The translations under genes and the position numbers were made by a program. A stretch of 64,000 nucleotides of DNA, from the NCBI GenBank assembly GCA_023374025.1, contig SIJG01000055.1:496001-560000 (forward strand), given 5' to 3'. Shown here piece by piece: positions 10,872 through 22,987 of the stretch (the stretch's first letter is position 1; the number at the start of each line of letters is the position of its first letter). Below the pieces are notes generated by a model that did no database searches, was not told the origin of the DNA, and saw only the letters and a list, made by a program, of their open reading frames with translations. This DNA comes from Heterodera schachtii. Taxonomy: Eukaryota; Nematoda; Chromadorea; Rhabditida; Heteroderidae.

Positions 10872-11176
10872 GGAAGAATAGAAAGAGACCGAAACGCCCA
10901 ACAACAAAACATCCAACACCCACGCATAAGCAACTAAACAGACAACGGCTGGGTTAGGCAAGAGCTTTTCCTCCGATCACTCTGCCCCTTTTTTTTCTTC
11001 CTTCCGATCACTCTGATCCCCTTCTCTCCTCTCCTCCTCCTGTTCCCTCCCCTCCCTCCCCATTTACCTCCGTCTGTTCGTCCCCTCCCCCGCTTTTCCT
11101 CCCCTTTCCCATCCATTAGCTGCTTTCTTCCTCCCTTTTCCTTTGCTTTCCCTCTCCATTTGCAATTCCACTTGCA
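10550..11176. other. intergenic spacer with (GA)n microsatellite
   Basis: A (GA)n-type tract lies at 10705-10875, followed by C/T-rich sequence. Long frames here on the minus strand are Leu/Ser runs without support. Confidence 0.65.
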
Positions 11177-12286
11177 ATGAGCAGTTTGCCCATTGTTCGT
11201 TCTCAATCCACTTCTTACATCGGATTTCCGCGCGCTCGCGACTTTGCCATTGGCGATGGGCACGTGCCATCACTCAGCAGGTCCATCATTCGGCAAAAGC
11301 TTTTAAACAAAATCCTAACCTAATTACTAAATAGAGTCACTTCGGTGCCCAATTTGAACCATTTGCACGTGTCGGATGCCTATCGGTCGTCAACTTTGTA
11401 CAAATACCGAAGAGATTGGGATTTGGTAGGTGCAATTTGGATGGGGAAAGATGATCTGTGCTGTAACAGCAACGGAGTTTCGATCGAACAATCAAACAAA
11501 CCAAACAAATGCCCTCCCCCCCCCCCCTCTCCCACTCGCTTCCCTCCCCCCCGGTCTCGCCATGTCCCCCCCCCCCCTCCTCCCTCTCTCTCCCCTCGTC
11601 CATTTGTCAGTTGTCATATTACCCCCCTCCCCTTCCTCCGATTCCCTCTCACATCCACCGTTACATCACTGAGTTTCCTCCCCGTCCTTTCAATTTCGCA
11701 TTTTCAGTTGGACTCGGCCATCTCCGACTATTCTCATCGTGGCCCCGGCTTCCATTGGGTGGATCGTCGCTTTAGAGGTGAATAAACCATTTTCGGCTCA
11801 CTGTTTTTGCCTCCACTAATTGCCCTTCCCGTTGAGCCCGTCGCTTTATGAACACCGACCCAATTCCCGACTCGCTCGGGTTGGACTACCCCAACTTCTG
11901 GTCCCGTTACAAATGGTACTCCGACTATTTGGAGCCACGTCATTGGCGTCGTCATCGGGACCCCAATTATGACCGTCCCCTTTGGAACTCGTGGAAACCG
12001 TACATTTTGGACGGAAAGAAGTGAACTTCAATACTTGTGTTATCCATAACCAATAATTGGCCATAATTTTAACAGTCAGAAGCAAGCCATCGACATGTAC
12101 CGGCAAGGACTCGTCTCTTTTGCCTATTTGGACAAGAATTGGTAAGTGCCAAGACGGAAATAATCCCGTGGTGCCCTTTTCAGGATAACCCCGTGGGCGT
12201 TGGGTCGGAAGGAAAAAGACTGGGCCGACATTTACCCACCGGCCGGAAAGTACGGCTCACGCCGGTACATGTACTCATGGGCATGA
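11177..12286 (+). CDS. tyrosine-rich tandem-family protein, copy J
   Basis: Largest and last copy; function unknown. Six exons are inferred: 11177-11280, 11335-11425, 11708-11777, 11837-12020, 12076-12141 and 12184-12286, about 205 aa. Intron 2 is longest and contains poly-C. Segments: a Ser-rich N-terminus (MSSLPIVRSQSTSY); SRVTSVPNLNHL, the equivalent of the LTRSYSVPN motif; YRSSTLYKYRRDWDL; GLDYPNFWSRYKWYSDYLEP; an Arg/His/Trp-rich stretch; and ITPWALGRKEKDW ending YMYSWA. No leader peptide. It is convergent with the GPCR gene that follows, with about 0.4 kb between stop codons. Confidence 0.72.
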
Positions 12287-12680
12287 ACAAAGGCGGAAAA
12301 CGGGCAGAAAGAACGGACGGACGGATTGAGAAGAGAAGAGCCGTCGGAAAAAGGGACCGATCGGAGGAAAATTGGGCAAAGTGATCACTGATCAGTCAGC
12401 CATTCTTTGGACGATGTGACAAAATGTAGACAGACACGAGTGGTGATTAAGTGACTAATCATATTTACCCGTCGTAATGACCGTCTGATTAATTAAAACG
12501 GTGTCCATGGCTTTGTTTCGGCATTCTTTGGGTCCCTCTACGGCACCATTCGGTCGCCGCTGCTCCGTCTCCTCAGCAGCGGACGCGGCGACGCGTGCAG
12601 CGGAAAGCGGAACGATTGGGTAGTTGCTGAGCTAACAAAAAAGCCAATGAATAGGTGCGCAATGCTTTTCCTTCTTCGTT

Positions 12681-15600
12681 TTACCGCTTCTCCGTCCTCC
12701 CGCGGCGTTTTTCCTCCGTCTGTCCTTTCGCTTTGTCCTCCCCTCTCTTTTCTCCTTTGTCTCTTTCTCCCACTCCATTGGCTTTCCCTTCGGTCGTTTT
12801 TCGTTTCATTGAAATGGCATTTTTGTGCCATTTTCGGAAGGGCAATACTCGCAAAAAGGCATCACGAAAAGAGGCGTTCATCCAAGCTAAAAAATGCGGA
12901 TGAAAAATGGCAAAAAAAAGAAAAGAAAAAGAAATTACCGTAAAGGAGGGGATTTGCAGCGGGGACGACCATGGAGAGGAGATGAGCAAGCAAAAACAGA
13001 AAGGAGAAGTAAGGCTGAAATGGGGGGGGGGAGTGATCAGTGACCGATCAGACCGATGTAAGCACACGTGGTGAGCCGAAGTGACAAAAATATCAGTGAG
13101 AGACTTTCAGAGGGATGGGGCCATTTCAGTACAGAAAATTATATTAATAAATAAATTTAATTCTTTTAAATTAATTATTTTTAAAATATTTTTCAAATAT
13201 TATTTGGAGGCAATAAAATCCATAAATATTTTACCCATTCAATGGATTGCACTTTTATTTTTATTCACAATTTTATTTTATATATTTTATAATTTAAGCA
13301 TATTATTGATAGAATAAGCTTTTTTGCCATGTCAGTCGATCACTTTTTAACGAGGCGTAGGAAAAGCCGATGTTTTTCATTTCTTAGGGGTGTATTTTTG
13401 TTTTTTTGAATTTTTGTTAATATTTTTTGGAAAACGCCAAAATAGGTGAAAATAAGTTTTTTTTAAAAAAAAAGGTTTTTTTTAGGTGCTAAAAATAAAA
13501 ACCTAGAAAATAGGTGCTAATAACCCGAAAAGTAGCTTAACAACAGCTCAAAAACATGTTTTTCGTGCATTTCAGGCCGCGGGGAGGTCAGGAAAAAAAT
13601 GGTAAAAACCTAAAAATATCATCCTTAGTAATGACTAGGGATCATTTATTTATGTAAGAAAAATCGCGAAATATGTAAAATATGTATAAAAAACACTGAA
13701 ATATGTATGAAATATGTACAAAAATCCAGAAATATGTACTAAAATATGTAAATAAAATTTTTTAAATGGTGATTTTTTGGAAAAAAATTCTTTCTAAAGG
13801 GTGAAATAGGCACAAATTGCCATAAAAATGACCTAAATAGGCTTAAAATTATCTTTTAGTAATTTAAAAATTAATTTTTGGTATTCCATTTTTTAATTTT
13901 TTGGGGGACATTTTCAAAAAAAAAATTTTTACTTTTCGCAAAAAATTTCTATAAATTCTCAAAATTTTTGAAAAAAATTGCGAAATTTTGGATATTTTTG
14001 GGAGTATTTCATAAAAAAATTCCTAAAAATTCTCACAAAATGCAAAATATGTACAAAAAAATGTGAAAAAGTCCAAAATATGTATAAAAATATGTACATA
14101 TGTAATATGTAGAAAAATCCGAAAATATGTGAAAATATGTAAATAAAAGTCCCAACTTTTGTTCGCAAACACAAAAAAGAAAGTGTTTTTCCTACTAATT
14201 AGAGCATGGAGAATCCAGGAAAAAAACATGTATTTACATAAAAAAATGATCCCTAGTAATGACATGGCAAAAAAGCTTATTCTATCAATAATATGCTTAA
14301 ATTATAATGTATATAAAATAAAATTGTGAATAAAAATAAAAGTGCAAATCCATTGAATGGGTAAAATATATTTATGGATTTTATTGCCTCCAAATAATAT
14401 TTGAAAAAAATTTTAAAAAATAATTAATTAAAACAATTAAATTTATTTATTAATATAATTTTCTGTACTGAAATGACCCCATCCCTCTGAAAGTCTCTCA
14501 CTGATATTTTTGTCACTTCGTCCTAGCACCGTAATCACAGCAAAGGACGGACAGATCAGGTAACTCCGAACAGGGAGGATTAAGACGAAGGAAGGACTGA
14601 TCAGAGCAAGTGATTAGAAACAAATTTGAAGGCATAGAAATAGACCGGTGTGATCAGAGCGAATTGGAAAGCAAAGGAAGGACTGATCAGATCAACTGAC
14701 AAATTTGAAGGCATAGAAATAGACCGGTGTGATCAGAGCGAATTAGAAGGCAAAGGACGGACGGACCTTTAAAAAGGCATCGGCACGGAGGTCCCGAAGA
14801 AGATTTCTGAATTATTAATTATTAGAAAACTGTTCTATAAGAAATTTGCACTTACAAAAAGTTAAACGGAAGCCAACAAATGCCGAACAAAAGCACCTTT
14901 GGGGGAGAGAAAAATGCCAAGGCATTATTTTCTTCTTCTTTTATCAGTGCTGACCATGCGGACCAACATGCTCAGCAAACGCCGCTTTCGTGCCATTTGC
15001 GCGTCACTTTCGCCGTGTCGACGCATCCGACGCGCCTCCATAAAGTGCCAAATGCGCCGGTAACTGTAGCCAATGACGGCGAAAGGGACCACAAACTGTG
15101 GGGAGAAGGCATTTTCAACTCATTTTCAGGGGGCGAAGTGATACGGAATTCCATTTCATGCAGTTTTAAATTTTAATTATTAAACAAATTAATTGATTTA
15201 ATTTTTATACCAACTGCCCTTAATTAATTACCCGTTTTAATGGCCTTTTCCTTTTAAAATATTAAATTACCCCCCCCCCCCCCCCCCTCCCCCCCCATTA
15301 ACCTGGAGGACAACAGTGGTCACTCCGTACAGCGACCGCATGTCCTCCTTCCCTCCCCAGTCCTCCACACACAGCGAAAAACGGCACGGCCACATCACTG
15401 CACAGAAAGGAAAAGCGTAAAGGCGAAAAGCAAAAACGAAGCTTTGTTTGCTTGCCTTGGGCAATTCGCATGTGAACGCCGTAGGGAAGGACGAGAAAAA
15501 GGGAGAGACACCAAATGAGACAAATGACAGCGGCACAGACCTGAGAAGGGGCGAAGACAAACGGACAAATGACCGACTCATCGGACAAAGGAAAACAGAC

Positions 15601-16448
15601 AACAGACACCTCATTGGAGGTCGACGCGTGAGTTCGAGGCTGAGAACGGCAGATCACCTGCAAAGGTCCACTTTCCATTTCTCATTACTCCTTCCCCCTA
15701 TTCCGTTTTCAATTTCCATGTCCCCTCCCTTTGCTCCTCCCGCTGTTCCGTCTTCCGCTTCTCCCCCCACTCCCCTCTCTCATATTCTGTATCCGCTTTC
15801 CCCTTCCCCTTTCATATATCTTCCGCTTCCCCTTTCCGCCTCCCATATTCCGTCTTCCGCTTCCCTTTCCCCCTTTTCCGCTCCCCCCCCCTTCCCTATT
15901 CCCCGTTCCTTCCTTAATCGTTTTTTCCCCTCCGTTCTCCGCCCACCCAATGTCTGTCCAATGCGATGGCTGTCAAAGTTAGCGAAGAAATGAAAATGGA
16001 AGCGCCTTGGAACAATGGCAGTGCGTAACACATCCAAGCACCCCAAATCCAATGACCGATGAAAGTGTAAGAGGGCGTAAGCCAAATGGAAGTGCAGCAG
16101 ACGAACAGATCGGACACGGCCAAATTGGCGATGAAAACTTAAGACGGAAGAAGCGATTTTTGATTGTTGGCGGTGTCCTTTCCATGGCCATCGTTCGTTT
16201 TTCGGTTTTTCTCCCCCCCCCCTTTTTCCTTCGAAATTTTCGATAATTTTTGTTCGTCTTACCGTTGGTCACCGTCTGCATATTCTGTTTTTGAATTGAA
16301 ATTTAATAAAATGACATTTTGTTATTTGATGGGACCTTGCAAGTGGCGACCACCCAAACGACGAGAAAATTGCCGACGAAACCGACAAAAAACAGAGACA
16401 AATAAGCGATCAGAAAGAGTGGACGGGCGAAGGCCGAATCGGTGAGTG
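12681..16448 (-). CDS. neuropeptide Y/short-NPF-like G-protein-coupled receptor (5' exon not found)
   Basis: Rhodopsin-class peptide receptor, acting at the plasma membrane. About ten short exons on the minus strand cover all seven helices. TM1 (GFVGNFLVVWVVATC) starts near 16448. FIANLAVSDLFVCC and WMCYALPLFQGASIF (TM2-3) are at 16137-15947, ending in ALDRHW. TM4 (VICLIWCLSLFLVLPYGV) is at about 15530. ECL2 with the disulfide Cys (VCVEDW) is near 15390. TM5 (FVVPFAVIGYSYRRIW) is near 15100. TM6 carries FGICWLPFNFL near 14900. ECL3 (NLLRDLRADAFLK) is near 14790. TM7 has NPLLY near 12965, then AWMNASFRDAF (helix 8). The TM6-7 spacing and the FRDAF tail are typical of NPY/NPF-type receptors. 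The DRY motif reads DRH. Nested transposons fill the intron before TM7. The first coding exon was not located. Confidence 0.85.
13070..14530. mobile_element. long-TIR DNA transposon, non-autonomous, interrupted
   Basis: Imperfect inverted repeats of roughly 260 bp face each other at about 13077-13338 and 14262-14520 (CGAAGTGACAAAAATATCAG at the outer ends). The extreme right end reads GGTGCTAGGACG on the opposite strand. The element lies in a GPCR intron and encodes no transposase. A second element (13636-14255) sits inside it; removing that and its duplication leaves about 0.83 kb. The target duplication is unclear (GTAAGCAC versus GTAATCAC at best). Confidence 0.7.
13636..14255. mobile_element. 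hAT-like MITE, nested
   Basis: 620-bp non-coding element with TAGGGATCAT...ATGATCCCTA termini. It is flanked by the perfect 8-bp duplication GTAATGAC (13628-13635 and 14256-14263). An 8-bp duplication with TAGGG-type termini is characteristic of the hAT superfamily. The interior is full of AAATATGTA repeats. Confidence 0.8.
14585..14762. repeat. tandem duplication, 79-bp period
   Basis: AAATTTGAAGGCATAGAAAT recurs at 14622 and 14701 with matching flanks that include TGATCAGAGCGAATT. It lies in the GPCR TM6-TM7 intron, next to the ECL3 exon. Confidence 0.75.
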
Positions 16449-18281
16449 CCTAGGAAAAATTTTTAATTAATTAATTATTATTTAATTAATTAATTAATGG
16501 CCGGGGCTTTCGGAGGACAGACACAAAAAAGTGACCTTTTTGCCGGTGCAACTGACAATGGGCGGCGAATAAGCGGAGAAGGAAAAGTTGGCCATTCATT
16601 CATTTGAATGAGCGACGGACGAATTTAAACATTTTAAGGGCAAAAAAAAAGGAATTATTTTTTATTTTTAAAAAGGGAAATTATTTTTAAATTTTTTTGA
16701 TTTCCTTGAAAAAAACCCATCAGAAAAATAACAAGAAATAATAAACGGAAGCGGCGGAGAAAAAGGAAAAAAAAAGGAAAAAAGGGAAGAAAAGAGAAGA
16801 GAAAAGGAGGAAAAGGAATTACAGCGATTGGACGCATTCAAATGAGAAGCAAAGTAAGACCAAATGGGCACACGAATGGGTAATTGACCAAAAAAGGACG
16901 AAAGGAGGGAAGGGAAATTGGCACTTTTACAAGCGAAAGGAGAGAATGACCCCCGAGGGGAAAAGGAAAGGAAAGAAAGGGGAAGGAAAATCATAAATAA
17001 GCGAACATACGAACTCATTAAGCATAATTAAAAGAATAACATCAAAAAGCATTTAAGCAGCACCAAAACAATGACTAAATTCGCATCGCATGTTTGCTTT
17101 TCCTTCCCCCCATTTTGCCCTTCTCTCCCCCCCCCCCCTTCCTTTTTTTGGCACTCTCCGCCAACCGCGTCAATTTAATTTGAGGTGATGAACGAAAGAT
17201 TAGTGAAGAATGACTGTTTAATGGATTTGCATCCGCAAATAATGGGCCGGCGAGAAGAGAGAAGGGCTTAGCTTACGTAAGGGAAAGGGAAGGGAAGAAT
17301 TATTGGCATTGGCACGGAATGAAAAGGAAAGGTGAAGGAAAGAAAGAACAAATGGAATTAGCAAAACCATTTAAATGTTTTAAAGACAATTAACAAACCC
17401 AAAATAGGATAAATATAAAAAGATAATTATTATTAATCCATTTTTGAATTAGCCACAAAAATGGCCACCCAAAGGAAAATGCCAAAAAATTATGAGGTGA
17501 GAGAGAAAGGCATCACGAACGGACAGAATGGGGCAATGACAAGAGGTAATTACGGCACTAATTGAGAAAACGGCTGCCGAAAGCAGCAAATTGTACTTGG
17601 ATAATTGATAGGAAAAAAATCCAAAAATAAATTGGTAAATTATTAAACTAAACTGGTAAAATATTTTCGGTGAATAATTAAAAAACAAACAAATAATTAG
17701 GAAAATGCAAAAATTATTTCAATGTTTCACTGCTCTGAGTCTCTTTTTGGGCTGGTTTACTTCAGTGTCGAGAGAAAATCCACGCAAAATTGCCTAATTA
17801 AAAGGGAATTAAAAAACAATTAGTAATTAATTAGCAGTTTTTGTATGATTTCTCTCACCCGCACTCCACGCAGCACTCTCTCTGCGGCGTCGACGACTTT
17901 TTCACCATTTCTAAAGGTATTTTCATGAGCATAGTGTTAATACAATTATTATGAAATTCGGTCGGCCATTGTGCCAATTCGAATTTCAAATTGTGCCGTC
18001 CCCTCACTTTTGCCACTTTCCTCTCGCATCGGTTGCACCACAATCACTTTTTTGGAAGCTGACGAATCGGTCACTTTGTTCTGCTGAAGACCAAACGGAG
18101 GCGGAGGACGAGGCGGCGGAACAGAACGAACTGCGGAAGAGAGAGAAGGGACAAAAGGGGGACAAAGCGAATCTGAAGAAAGACAAAGCATCGACAGAAC
18201 AGAAGGGCGAACTGGACAAGTATCGACGGACTTCGACAATTGAGAAGCTTTTACCATTTGTTGCGTTCCTTTGATCGCTAT
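16449..18281. other. region upstream of the GPCR, no gene supported
   Basis: The first coding exon of the GPCR should lie here on the minus strand but I could not identify it. Minus-strand frames at 17949-18257 and 16668-17018 are open but match nothing and lack family features. A poly-C run lies near 17128-17140. Confidence 0.5.
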
Positions 18282-19273
18282 GGCTACATGACATTTCGCC
18301 TACTCGACATTTCGCCTACTAACCCAAAATCGGTCATTTCGCCTACTGTCATTTCGCCTACTATTCATTTCGCCTACTGACATCTCGCCTACTTTTCATT
18401 TCGCCTACCAAGCCAAAAACATTCATTTCGCCTACTAAACCAAAAACATTCATTTCGCCTACTGAAAATACATAATGCCAAAGAGAAAATAAAAATATCT
18501 ATCATTTTTTTTTGCATCAAATAAATCATTCATTTCACTTTATTATGTCATTTTTCGAATTTTCTTCCCAAAAAAAAGAAATTTCAGATTCTAATAGGAA
18601 ATGCCAACTGTTCACGGAAATATTTGAGGTTCTGCAAATGAAGACGGCGTACTGAATGTTAAGAGGACTGACGCAGAACAACAGGTGAAAGGCGCTGCGA
18701 CCATCAACGATTTGAACGTCGCTTCGAGCGATGATGAATAAAATTGTGAGCCTGTTCAATTCAAAGGTGGCGAAACAAACTGAGGAGCGCTTTGTCTTTT
18801 GCACAAGGTGTTAATAGTTTTTTTGTTTCATTATTTTCAGGCTTCCGATAAATCAAAAACAGAAAATATGGTAGCTGGTTCAGGTGCGAACAAACAGAAT
18901 GTCCTCTACATTTTCCGATCTCGTTTTGGAATGTGCACCCCAGGGCTCAAATGATCACATCCGTGGAAATAAAGAAAGTGACGAAGAAACTGATGATGCC
19001 AATGGAAATTGAATTACCATTTTCAACGTTTTATTTTTTCTTTGGAGTTTAATAAATATCTATTTGCTTACGTGTACTTTTAGGTTAAATTTAATTATTA
19101 TATAAGAATAGCTAAGTATGAACCAATTTAGAATATATATGGTCAAATTCGTTGTCAAAATATATATATTTTAGGTTAGTAGGCGAAATGAATGTTTTTG
19201 GCTTAGTAGGCGAAATGTCAGTAGGCGAAATGTCGGTAGGCGAGATGTCGAGTAGGCGAAATGTCAGTACACC
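18282..19273. mobile_element. TIR DNA transposon with subterminal CATTTCGCCTACT repeats
   Basis: 992-bp element flanked by the perfect 8-bp duplication ATCGCTAT (18274-18281 and 19274-19281). The ends are inverted (GGCTACATGAC / GTCAGTACACC), and each end carries several copies of CATTTCGCCTACT in opposite orientation. I see no transposase. An 8-bp duplication with GG-starting termini would suit a Merlin-like or other 8-bp-TSD family; superfamily unresolved. Confidence 0.8.
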
Positions 19274-22200
19274 ATCGCTATTCATGCCACTTTTCCCAGT
19301 TTCTCTCTATCCAATCACTCTATCTGATCGCATTTTACTTCAACTACCTGGTTTTTCTTTTACTTCCCCCCTCCCCTCTCAATGCCCATATCTCTTCTGC
19401 TCTCCCCACTCTTTCCTCTACCCCTTCTCCCCCTCTTTCTTCTTCCCCTGTGCTTTACCTCTTCCCCTCCTCCTCTCCCCCTTTCTACCTCTTGTCCCCT
19501 CTCTTCATCTCTCCCTCCTCCTCCTCTCTCCTTCTCCCCTTCTGCTCCTCTTCCCCTATGCTTTACCTCTTCTCTCTCCTCCTCCTTCTTGGCCCCCCTC
19601 TTTTGTCTCTTCTCTTCCACCACAACATCCGCATTTGCCATTGTACCTTCCGCCGTCGGCTGTTGCTGTCCCCGTTGTTCTTCTGCTGCTCATCAATGGC
19701 CACACTTCGGCCCTTCCGCCGCTCTCTTCCGCGTCATTTTTGAACAGCAGAAATTCGTGCCGTGCCGTCAGTCCTTCGCTGAGTAACCTCAAAATGGACA
19801 ATGAAATGAAAGTTTAATGCTGGCAAATGCCATCCATGCATATAAAATATTAGCATTAAAATGTCAACATTTGACCAAAAAAGGCAAAATGGTGAGAAAG
19901 GGTCAGCTTAATGAGGTGATGGAAAAGCCATTCATTTCAAAAAAAGGCCGAAAATAGAAGAAAAATTTCACTCAGCAGAAAACAATTACAAATAAGGACC
20001 TTTTGTAAAAAGTGCCAATTTTACACAGATGATTTCTGATAAAATTGGTAATAAGCATAACAAATAAAATACGGAGCTTTTCGTTTGCTCTATCAGTAAA
20101 AAAATCATTCATTTTTCAAAAAGTTATGGCAATTTTCTACCTTTTTTCAAAAACAGAATTAAATTTCTGGCTTTTTCATGATAATAAAACAATCCAAGAG
20201 GTATCATCGCATAATACAAATATTTCTTAATTTGGTTTCGTTTAAAAAACAGTAATGACGAATTTTTCTGGGAAAATCTTTAAAATCATTTACATTTCCT
20301 TTTGTGTTATAGTGTATACTGTACCACTCAATTAATCAATGGATACTGTACCATTTTTTTGCCCTTTTAACCCTTCTTTTGTCATTTTTTGTGCATATAT
20401 TTTTCTTCTCTTTCAATAAATTTCATTTTTCATTCCTTTTTTTACGTTTTCTCTTCTTCCAATTAATTGGACAGAATATTTTCATAGGCCACCAAATAAA
20501 GCCGTTTTAAGAAGAAAAAGTTGGATTAAAAATCAAACGCCTTTAATTTATTTAATAAACGGAAAGAATATTTATAAAAGGGGCGGGGGGGGGAATGTGC
20601 CGCGATCATTGTCATGCCAATAATGGCAATAACCGTTAGTTAATTCATGGGTTCCTTCCTCAATTTGGCCACCCATCCCAAATTGGACCCCCCAATTTGC
20701 CCCCGCCTTTTCACCTCTCCCCCCCCCCCCCCCCCCGCTTCATCTTTCATCCATCCCATCCCATCTCATTTATTCATTCATTCATTTCGGCCCATACGAA
20801 TAAATAAATGACTTCCTCCCCTCCCCTCCCCCCCTTCCCTACCATCCGACCACTTCCTCCTGCATCGTCTGCTTGTCCGCCTTGGCCAATTCCCTCCCCC
20901 TCACCAGTGCCAACACCGCCCTCAATTCGCGCTCGTCCATTGCGAAGACGCGTTTTGTGTATTTCATTGTTTTATTTTTGAATTTAGTTTTTTATAATAA
21001 AATTAGAAAACAAATTTTGTAAATGTATTCGATGAAAGAGTGAATGAATTTGGTGGGGGAATGGCGTCGATCCGTCGATTGCGTCGGCCTTTTTCGCTGT
21101 CCCCCCATTTTCCCGCCTTTTGTCCTTAATCTGTCGCCGGCCGATCATTCGGATTATCGAAACAATTCGTTCAAAACCTTTCCATTGTTTCCTTTGAAGA
21201 AGACAATTTTGAAGCTATTGTACTTAAAAATGCTTTACAATTATCCAATTTTAACAAAATTAAAATAAATGAGTTTTCATTGTTTTTTCGTCTGCCAATT
21301 TGAGTTGGCACTAATTACGCCCTTCGGCGGGAAATGAGCGGTGACGTAATAATTGAATAATACAGACAATCATTGGCACATTTAAGCAGCAGAAAGCGTA
21401 GAGGACAAAGCGCGTGAGAGAAAAAAGCATTTAAAATTCGAAAATGACAAACAAAAGCAAATTTGAAAGTGAAATTCGACTAAATTTGCTTTTTTAAATT
21501 AATTTTCCACTAATTTCATAATTCCCTTTTTTGTAAGTTTAATTCCAATTTCTTCGCTTTATTTCCAATTTATTTGTCCATTTTAAATTAATTTTAACTT
21601 TACTTTTCCTTCTTTTTTATTTCAAATTTCTCAAAATGTTTCCAAAATTCTTCTTTGGGAATTATTTTTCTTTCACCCGTTCCGATGACAAAAATTAATT
21701 ATGTTTTTTAGGCAAAACGGCCAAAATTGGCAAATTCATGGGATGGACGAACACAAAATTCGCAAAATGCCATCACATTACTCCCCCCGCCCGTGCCATC
21801 CCATCAGTTGGCATTTGGCCCTTTCAAATGACGCTTCAAAAACATATTTTGACCTTTGTTTTGCATTTGGCATTTGCAATGTTCATTCTTTCTTTCTCCA
21901 TTCAAATACGAATTTGAGGTGAATATTTAATTAATTAATTTCCATTGCGCAAAAAGAATTAATTAATGAATTAAAATAATTAATAATTTAATTATGTCTC
22001 TCGATGCCAACACCGAAGTGATTGATATAAAGGGAGAGAGGTGTTCCAACTTTTATCTGTTTAATTATGCCGTTAACCTGTGCCATTCAGGGTTACATGC
22101 AAATTCGGATTGTGGATTTCGCATTTTTAAAGGGCTTTCATTTCGTATTGCGCGTAATCAAAATCCGATTGCGTTATGCCCTTGGGTCCTTGTGCCATTG

Positions 22201-22987
22201 CCCTCTCCCCCCGGCAATTTCTTCCCCAATTTTTTAAACTCTTCCAACGCTACTTTTTCACTCGTCGCGCTTCTTTGTGCCTTCATTCGTCTTCAAATTT
22301 TCTTTATCCAAGTGACGTCGGCCCATGGATGCCTTCGGTCGGTCCTTCCAAAAGTGCCAACGCATTCCTTTGGCCTTTTGGCCCATAGCATCGGATTTCT
22401 TTTATTTTTTGCTTTGTTTTGCACATTTTGGCCATTGGACGGTGGGAATTGGAGATGAATTCGTTAAATGGGTTGGGGACATTTGTGATTATTGAAGGAA
22501 AAGAAAGCAAAGAATGGGCCAATTCCATTCATTCTCCTCCCATCACTTTGCTCTTCAACTTTCGTCCTTCCTTTCTTCCTTTTCTCTTCTTCCTCCTCTT
22601 TTCTTCCTTTCCTCCTCTTCCTCCTTTCTGTTCCTCCGTTTTCCTAATTTGCCTTTGGCATTTTTTCTGTGCCGTACCTCTCTTTCGGCTCGTTCCGCCC
22701 CCTTCCTCCTCCGCCCCCTCCCTATTTATTACCCTCATTTTCCTGTACACCTCTCATTTGTGTCTTTAGTCCAATTCGCTGATTGGCCCTTTTGGCATAA
22801 TTTTGTGCCATAATCCCACAATTGGCTGATCACTTCTCCGATCTTCCTCCTTCTCATCATTTCTCTCTTTTCCCACCTGTCAATTCTCCTTTTTTAATTT
22901 TGCCTTATCAATTGCCATATTCAGGCACTTATCCTGATAATTATTAATTAACCATCATTAGCCCCAATCCGTCCCTTCTCTCTGCCG
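19274..22987. other. long spacer, no confident gene
   Basis: C/T-rich at 19360-19740, A/T-rich at 19800-20560, poly-C at 20720-20737, and pyrimidine-rich again at 22560-22760. A 42-codon minus-strand frame (20967-20839, MKYTKRVFAMDERELRAVLA) looks protein-like but has no identifiable partner exons. A possible two-exon plus-strand model starting at 21994 is too weak to call. Confidence 0.5.

Noticed and set aside
10275..10961. 228-codon minus-strand frame
   Set aside because: Mostly Ser/Leu from the (GA)n microsatellite; it overlaps copy I antisense.
15448..15993. 181-codon plus-strand frame
   Set aside because: Antisense to well-supported GPCR exons; the second half is Pro/Ser/Phe from C/T-rich intron.
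18282..18480. CRISPR-like short repeats (CATTTCGCCTACT)
   Set aside because: Irregular spacing, inverted copies at the other end and a target duplication show a eukaryotic transposon.
19152..19817. 221-codon plus-strand frame with hydrophobic runs
   Set aside because: It starts inside the transposon end and runs through C/T-rich sequence; apparent membrane helices come from Leu/Ser/Pro composition.
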